Assembly (NCBI RefSeq): GCF_001436755.1
Contig: NZ_AYZD01000017.1
Span: 373 to 37,487 of the forward strand
From: Liquorilactobacillus aquaticus DSM 21051
GTDB taxonomy: Bacteria > Bacillota > Bacilli > Lactobacillales > Lactobacillaceae
Reading direction: 5' to 3'
DNA length: 37,115 nt
In this document: positions 32,592 through 37,115 of the stretch, one piece after another
How the letters are laid out: each line of letters starts with the position of its first letter
Position numbering within the stretch: the first letter of the stretch is position 1
Translations under genes and position numbers: made by a program
The notes under the pieces: generated by a model
What the model was told of the DNA's origin: nothing
Databases searched by the model: none
Seen by the model: the letters and a program-made list of their open reading frames with translations, nothing else

Positions 32592-33521
32592 TCAGAAAAA
32601 TTTGATTAAATAAATGCCAGCTACAATCACACCTAAACCAATAATTGAATTTTTTTGGAGCGATCGTCGAGGCACATTTAACCAACCAAACTGTTCAAGC
32701 AATAAACTGCCCACCAGCTGTCCGGTTAGCACAACCATGATAGCTAATCCAGTCCCTAATTGCGGCATGATAATGATATTGCCTAGAACAAATCCAGCAC
32801 CAATGAGCCCGCCCAGCCAGGCCCAGTAGGGAAGTTTTTTAAAATCATTGAGTTTTAGCTGTCTTAGAATTGAATGTTCTTTTATGATAACAACCAATAG
32901 CAGTACAAGACATCCGGCCGAAAAAGAGATTGCTGCTGCAACTAACGATGAGGAAAAAACAATTCCCAAATGTCCGTTGATTGCAGTTTGCAGCGCACTA
33001 AAAGCACCTGTTATCAATCCGACAAGACGCCACCACCATTCAATATAATGGTTAGTCGCTTTGACTTTCGGCTTATTTTTTGTTTTTGAACTGAATATGA
33101 TAGTTAATGTGCCTGCTAGGACAAGGAAGGCACCAAGTAATCTAAAAACTGTTATAGGGATAAGCTTGCTCCCAAATAGTCCCCAGTTATCAAGAAGCAT
33201 ACTCATAACAACTTGACCAATTATCGGCATTAAGACAGTCTGAAAACTGCCTAATCTGGATAAAAGCAAGACATTACCTGTCAAAAAGACGGCACCTAAG
33301 AAACCGCCAATCCAGAGCCACCAAGGTTGCTGGTGTATGCTAACTGTGGCGACTTCTGGTCTTGTGATTAAAAGTAGAAGAGATAAGGCGATGCAGCCAG
33401 TAGTAAAAGATAAGAATGAAGCAATTAAAGGCGACTTAGCAGCCGCCTTTAATCTACTATTAACTGCTGTTTGGATTGGTAGTCCGATTCCGAGAACAAA
33501 TCCTAACAGAATAGCGTACAT
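32592..33521 (-). CDS. YdcZ (DUF606) DMT-superfamily exporter, tandem two-domain form
   Basis: 309 aa with about ten membrane segments. Two homologous halves: residues 1-145 and 165-309 each start with a GLPIQTAVNSRL- or ALQTAINGHLG-like block and contain a WLW-GG or WLGG-LIGA segment and a GQ-V-SLLL segment. Single-domain YdcZ proteins are about 145 aa, so this is the fused duplicate. It is translationally coupled to the upstream hydrolase: AAAGGAG overlaps the last codons of that gene, six bases apart. Export of a small molecule produced by the hydrolase is a possible role. Confidence 0.85.
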   Translation of the reverse strand: MYAILLGFVLGIGLPIQTAVNSRLKAAAKSPLIASFLSFTTGCIALSLLLLITRPEVATVSIHQQPWWLWIGGFLGAVFLTGNVLLLSRLGSFQTVLMPIIGQVVMSMLLDNWGLFGSKLIPITVFRLLGAFLVLAGTLTIIFSSKTKNKPKVKATNHYIEWWWRLVGLITGAFSALQTAINGHLGIVFSSSLVAAAISFSAGCLVLLLVVIIKEHSILRQLKLNDFKKLPYWAWLGGLIGAGFVLGNIIIMPQLGTGLAIMVVLTGQLVGSLLLEQFGWLNVPRRSLQKNSIIGLGVIVAGIYLIKFF

Positions 33522-33527
33522 TTTAAA

Positions 33528-34652
33528 TTACTCCTTTAGAAACTGTTTGATTTTATCAAAAGCTAATTTTTTGTTGCCAACTTGACAATGTCGCTCACCA
33601 CCACTTTGTTCATCAAACATAATTTTGGTGACGGATTTTGCATTTACCAGTTTCGCAGCTTCAAAATCAAGTGCAGATGTTGGAACGTACATATCGTGGC
33701 TACCGGCTAATAGCAGCACATCTTGTCTGACATGATTCTCAATTCCAGCAAGCGTATATTTCTGAACATTTTTAATAAGATTAGTAGCTTTATTTGTGTG
33801 CATAATTTCATTTCCCTTACGAATTTTGAATGCCAAATCAACGTTTCCTTTGCTTGCCTTGTCCAATACAGCATCAATTTTTGCAGCAACTAGGGGATTG
33901 TTGATTTGCGCAAGCACATTGATTGAGGTTTGAGGTAATTTCATTGTGAGTGAATCTAACATACTATAATAAACATCAAAGGCGATAACTTTGTCAATAC
34001 GTGGTTCAAATGCAGCCGCACGCATGGCAAGATAACCTCCTAATGACATACCCATCAAGTCAGCGTGTTTAAGATCATAATAATCTAAGATCTTTCTAAC
34101 AGGTTTCTCCCATTCATGAGTCATAGCTAAGCCGTTTTTTAGAGCTTGTCCTTGTCCGGGACCTTCAAACAGAATAAAATTATAGTTTTTCAAATCTAAT
34201 AGACCTTCGTTAAGGGTTAAACGAATGATCTCCTCCAAGTATGAATCAAAGCCTCCGTGGAAAAGCAAAGTTTTGGTAGCACCCGGCTGTTCCAACTTGG
34301 CAACGGGGAGATTTATGCCATCATATGGAACTGTGTCAAAAGCAATTTTTGACATACTGATACTCTTGTAAAATGTTTTTCGAAAGGCAGCATAGGTCTC
34401 ATTCTTGTGGGGGTCACTTTCTGACAAGAAAAAATCAGCTAGCTGATAGTAAGCAGAGGCAAGTGCATTTTGCCCATTCTTTTCTTCGACTAATCCTAGT
34501 TGTTTCCAAACAGTGTACCAGCTTTTTTCATCCGTAATTTTTGAGACAGACTTTTTAATTGTTTGTTGAACAGAGACATTAGCATAATAGGGTTCTAGAA
34601 AACGGTTAATTTGGAAATTGAATTGTTCATTGTTAATATATGATTTGAACAT
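33528..34652 (-). CDS. Alpha/beta hydrolase (FrsA / dihydroxypseudooxynicotine-hydrolase-like)
   Basis: 374 aa. An N-terminal helical region of about 110 residues precedes the hydrolase fold. LLFHGGFDSYLEE is the oxyanion-hole block, LMGMSLGGYLAM holds the nucleophile Ser, LLLAGSHDMYVP the Asp, and GGERHCQVG the His. AAAGGAGG supports the ATG. No signal peptide. It is divergent from the TetR gene at 34800 and forms a two-gene leftward unit with the YdcZ exporter, a typical TetR-controlled detoxification or small-ester handling pair. The substrate is unknown. Confidence 0.87.
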   Translation of the reverse strand: MFKSYINNEQFNFQINRFLEPYYANVSVQQTIKKSVSKITDEKSWYTVWKQLGLVEEKNGQNALASAYYQLADFFLSESDPHKNETYAAFRKTFYKSISMSKIAFDTVPYDGINLPVAKLEQPGATKTLLFHGGFDSYLEEIIRLTLNEGLLDLKNYNFILFEGPGQGQALKNGLAMTHEWEKPVRKILDYYDLKHADLMGMSLGGYLAMRAAAFEPRIDKVIAFDVYYSMLDSLTMKLPQTSINVLAQINNPLVAAKIDAVLDKASKGNVDLAFKIRKGNEIMHTNKATNLIKNVQKYTLAGIENHVRQDVLLLAGSHDMYVPTSALDFEAAKLVNAKSVTKIMFDEQSGGERHCQVGNKKLAFDKIKQFLKE

Positions 34653-34799
34653 TGAAGTACCTCCTTTATTATCTGTGAGTCGTATCTAGTATATTGGACT
34701 TGAATTTTGATTACGAGTATCAAATAATGTGTAGTTGTAACGTCTGTAACACGAACTATCAATGTGTAATGTATTTGACAGAATATGGGGCTTTCGATT
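34653..34799. promoter_or_regulatory. Divergent hydrolase/TetR control region with TGTAAC direct repeats
   Basis: TGTAAC occurs at 34736-34741 and again at 34745-34750, embedded in an outer TAGTT...AACTA pair (34732-34758). The area lies 50-65 bases before the TetR start and could hold its operator. No strong palindrome is visible. Confidence 0.3.
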
Positions 34800-35354
34800 A
34801 TGAAAAACTTTAAATTATCTAAAACAGATAGAAATATTTGGCAAGCATTTTTTTCTTTGCTAGAAAGTAATGATTTTAAGTCTATAACTGTTAGCCAGAT
34901 CTGTAGCGGAGCTGAAATCAGCCGACCAACTTTTTATCGCCACTATATTGACAAGTACGAATTATTGAGCTCAATTAACCATTGTTATGCAGTGGAACTT
35001 AAAGACTTTATTGACCAACGTCTGGAAAAATTTGACATTACTCAGACCTTGATAAGAATGACCGAATTTCTATCAAATAATTCGTCCAATACTCTAATGC
35101 TGTTAAACATTCATACACAAGAATCAGATTTAAACGAGTTGTTTAAATCCGTACTTCGAAAAACATTTTCAGACCATGTCCGGCAAAACCCAAGTCTCGT
35201 CAAATTGGAAGAATTTCCACTTGAGTACTTGTCAGATCTATATGTGGCTAATGCGATGGTTTTTTTGAATTATTCGTTAAAACATGGTTTAAACATCAAT
35301 ATTGTCAGAGCACTTAATCAGGCTCAGAAATTGATTTTTAAAAATCTTGAGTAA
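34800..35354 (+). CDS. TetR-family regulator
   Basis: 184 aa from ATG 34800 (GGGG nine bases upstream); an in-frame ATG at 34785 lacks a site. HTH at about 24-50: ITVSQICSGAEISRPTFYRHYIDKYELL. The C-terminal domain is the same type as the TetR encoded at 19778 (TetR_C_7-like), and the two HTH regions are similar. Likely represses the divergent hydrolase-exporter pair. Confidence 0.88.
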   Translation: MKNFKLSKTDRNIWQAFFSLLESNDFKSITVSQICSGAEISRPTFYRHYIDKYELLSSINHCYAVELKDFIDQRLEKFDITQTLIRMTEFLSNNSSNTLMLLNIHTQESDLNELFKSVLRKTFSDHVRQNPSLVKLEEFPLEYLSDLYVANAMVFLNYSLKHGLNINIVRALNQAQKLIFKNLE

Positions 35355-35509
35355 ACTGCTGTGATTGAGTTTATAGCAATGGTGCTGGGCCAAAGGATAG
35401 CTTTTAAGATATTGTTTCACATGGAACTTTTTTAAATCTTCTGAAATTCAAACTAATAAGACAATTTTAATCTTTAATACGGTTCAAATAATATGCTTAT
35501 TTAATATTT

Positions 35510-35543
35510 AAAAAGACTATAGCTGCTTGCTATAGTCTTTTTT
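35510..35543 (+). terminator. 14-bp perfect terminator after the TetR gene
   Basis: AAAAAGACTATAGC (35510-35523) pairs exactly with 35529-35542 around loop TGCTT; T6 follows at 35538-35543. Symmetric A/T runs make it bidirectional. The rest of the 403-base gap holds the adhesin promoter. Confidence 0.88.
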
Positions 35544-35681
35544 ATGCCCTTTTTGAATGTGTTTTTGCAGAAAGACTAGCTTTTAGTAAAAATATATTGT
35601 GTCTGAAACGTTAAGTATCCAACTCAATTATTCTATTTAACTACACTGATTTGTTAAAATTTCATATAATCGTGTAACATA

Positions 35682-35710
35682 TTGATAAATAAATAGCTAT
35701 TGTGTATACT
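35682..35710 (+). promoter_or_regulatory. Sigma-A promoter of the adhesin gene
   Basis: TTGATA (35682-35687), 17 bases, TATACT (35705-35710). It lies 47 bases upstream of the TTG start, with AAAGGAGA (35742-35749) between. Confidence 0.75.
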
Positions 35711-35757
35711 TTTTGAATGTATGTGTAGAAATATTTACCCATAAAGGAGATTTTTAT

Positions 35758-37115
35758 TTGAAAAAAATAGTAAAAGTTGCTTTTTTGTCTATAATGGCTT
35801 TGCTTGCCTTTGGAGTTGTTTTACCAAGTCGAGTTCATGCAGACACAAATGGCAGTATTTTTATAAGCAAAGCGGGCGGAACCGCTGAAGAAGATTTCCC
35901 AGGGGTTGAGGGCAACCCATTGGGAATTGCATCGGTTTTTCATATTTTTGCAATGCAAGCTAGACTGTCGGCCCATACAGCTGGTAATTTAGCTGTAGAA
36001 AATCTTGATGGAAAGGTAAACTTTGGAACGAATATAAGTGATGGCAAGTTAGCCAAAGAAGTTTCGTATATTCAAAATATTACTAGTATCCAGAACTCGT
36101 CTTTTGTACAAAGCCAGGGCAGTAGAACAAACAAGATTATATTGGGCAAAAATATCAATGTCGCTTATACGGACAATGGCAATCATTTAGCTTTTAATGA
36201 CACAAAGATGGATCATGTGAAAGAAAGTGAAGTTTACCAAGATCAAGGAAATGAAAAGTATATTGATTTCGAAAAAGAATTTGAAAAGCTGAATGTGAAT
36301 TCAAATACTTTAGCGCAAACAGCAACATCGTATACTATTAAAAATAGTGATTTTAGTGATGAAAACAATCGAGTGATAGATGTTTCTAAAATGAGTCCTA
36401 ATGAAAATAATAAGATTATTATTAATTTATCTTCGGATATTTTAGAACGTGATCGTCCGTTAATAATTAATGGACTATCAAAAGAAGTTAACGCACCAAC
36501 AGTTGTTTTTAATGTTGATGGGGATGGCTCAAATTACAATGTTGGATCTCAAATAAAGCTCAGATATAGTGATGGCACTGAGCGACATAACAAGGAGACA
36601 GAGGATTTCTCTGATGCGCATATTCTTTGGAATTTTGAAAACACGAAAAATGGTCAAGTTATTAATATCAATGCGGCCTTTCAGGGGAGTATTCTAGCTC
36701 CAAACGCAGAGTTAAATGCAAACCAAAATGTTGATGGGAATCTCATTGCTAAAACTATTAACATAAACTCAGAAACGCACCGGTGGGATTTGCAAAACAC
36801 GACAGTATCAACGAGTACAACAACGACAGGTACCACAGAAGAACCGTCAACAAGCAGTACAACAACGACAGGTACTACAGAGGAACCGTCGACAAGTAAC
36901 ACAACAATGACAGGTACTACAGAGGAATCGTCAACAAGCAGTACAACAATGACAGGTACTACAGAGGAACCGTCGACAAGTAGTACAACAACGACAGATA
37001 CCACAGAAGAACCGTCGACAAGCAGTACAGCAACGACAGGTACCACAGAAGAACCGTCGACAAGCAGTACAACAACGACAGGTACTACAGAAGAACCGTC
37101 GACAAGTAACACAAC
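35758..37115 (+). CDS. Choice-of-anchor-A surface adhesin, partial (3' end outside window)
   Basis: TTG start with AAAGGAGA at 35742-35749. A signal peptide (MKKIVKVAFLSIMALLAFGV.., cleavage near SRVHA-DT at about 28) leads to a choice-of-anchor A domain: NPLGIASVFHIFAMQAR and HTAGNLAVENLDGKVNFGTN at the start, then FQGSILAPNAELNANQNVDG and LIAKTININSETHRWDL at its end (about 35-345). From about residue 350 a Thr/Ser stalk of 14-residue repeats runs off the window. Family members usually end in LPXTG or another cell-wall anchor, not visible here. Often annotated collagen-binding or adhesion proteins; the host ligand is not predictable. No other gene of a surface operon is seen. Confidence 0.8.
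   Translation, partial: MKKIVKVAFLSIMALLAFGVVLPSRVHADTNGSIFISKAGGTAEEDFPGVEGNPLGIASVFHIFAMQARLSAHTAGNLAVENLDGKVNFGTNISDGKLAKEVSYIQNITSIQNSSFVQSQGSRTNKIILGKNINVAYTDNGNHLAFNDTKMDHVKESEVYQDQGNEKYIDFEKEFEKLNVNSNTLAQTATSYTIKNSDFSDENNRVIDVSKMSPNENNKIIINLSSDILERDRPLIINGLSKEVNAPTVVFNVDGDGSNYNVGSQIKLRYSDGTERHNKETEDFSDAHILWNFENTKNGQVININAAFQGSILAPNAELNANQNVDGNLIAKTININSETHRWDLQNTTVSTSTTTTGTTEEPSTSSTTTTGTTEEPSTSNTTMTGTTEESSTSSTTMTGTTEEPSTSSTTTTDTTEEPSTSSTATTGTTEEPSTSSTTTTGTTEEPSTSNT
36805..37115 (+). repeat. 42-bp tandem repeats encoding a Thr/Ser-rich stalk
   Basis: Seven full units (starts 36805, 36847, 36889, 36931, 36973, 37015, 37057) and a partial eighth, each 14 codons, consensus STSSTTTTGTTEEP. 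Units differ by substitutions such as T to M, G to D and P to S. Same-frame 42-bp units allow length change by recombination without frameshift. The copy number beyond the edge is unknown. Confidence 0.95.

Noticed and set aside
36681-37112. 143-aa minus-strand open frame opposite the adhesin repeats
   Set aside because: It is the reverse reading of the Thr/Ser repeats (LLVDGSSVVPVV units), has no ribosome-binding site and is explained entirely by the plus-strand repeat.
1-37115. CRISPR array, tRNA, rRNA or intact insertion sequence
   Set aside because: No regularly spaced short repeats with unique spacers, no cloverleaf pattern and no transposase motif were seen. The only tandem array is the coding 42-bp repeat.

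Overview
The window is low-GC, with strong Shine-Dalgarno sites (AGGAGG/AAAGGAG), frequent TTG and GTG starts, PTS genes under BglG-type antitermination, a CcpA-like cre box, an enterocin-A-type immunity protein and a choice-of-anchor-A surface adhesin. Together these point to a chromosome of the Lactobacillales (Lactobacillaceae or an enterococcus). Genus cannot be fixed by eye.

Layout. (1) 1-600: end of a truncated gene, a ~100-aa unknown protein and a 27-aa amphipathic peptide. (2) 650-5728: an AT-rich three-gene defence-like locus on the plus strand: a beta-class DNA methyltransferase with an HTH-like N-terminus, an AIPR-family protein with an N-terminal PD-(D/E)XK-like motif, and a DUF2075 P-loop helicase-like protein with a possible second nuclease-like N-terminus. 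This is the best candidate for an undescribed system. (3) 5729-9629: a PTS operon (EIIA, BglG-type antiterminator, EIIBC, YdjC/ChbG deacetylase) behind a promoter, cre site, RAT and overlapping terminator; two ~47-bp imperfect direct repeats bracket it. (4) 9915-11679: CPBP membrane protease and a membrane-anchored XRE regulator. (5) 11.8-15.8 kb: a decay zone with a frameshifted Rrf2 regulator, a collapsed dicarboxylate symporter and a possible PRD remnant, interspersed with an intact ArsR regulator, a PEP-mutase-family lyase and an RpiR regulator. (6) 15.99-18.6 kb: a divergent RpiA paralogue, a Gfo/Idh/MocA oxidoreductase and a histidine phosphatase. (7) 18.6-22.3 kb: structured noncoding DNA, TetR, an M24 (creatinase-like) peptidase, a YitT permease and an orphan bacteriocin-immunity protein.

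(8) 22.5-30.6 kb: two divergent operons for inositol-type cyclitols. Leftward: MFS transporter, Gfo/Idh/MocA dehydrogenase, UPF0303/GlcG-like protein. Rightward: Gfo/Idh/MocA dehydrogenase, IolE, IolG, IolT-like transporter. The downstream genes iolD, iolB, iolC, iolJ and iolA are absent, so the module would import and interconvert or oxidise and dehydrate cyclitols, but cannot by itself finish catabolism. (9) 30.7-35.4 kb: nucleoside hydrolase plus quinone-oxidoreductase-like MDR protein; a leftward alpha/beta hydrolase and YdcZ-type exporter pair diverging from a TetR regulator. (10) 35.76 kb to the end: the start of a secreted adhesin running into a 42-bp tandem-repeat Thr/Ser stalk, cut by the window edge.

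All functional calls are by motif and family recognition from the sequence; no database search was possible. Start codons were re-chosen from ribosome-binding sites where the longest frame looked wrong.
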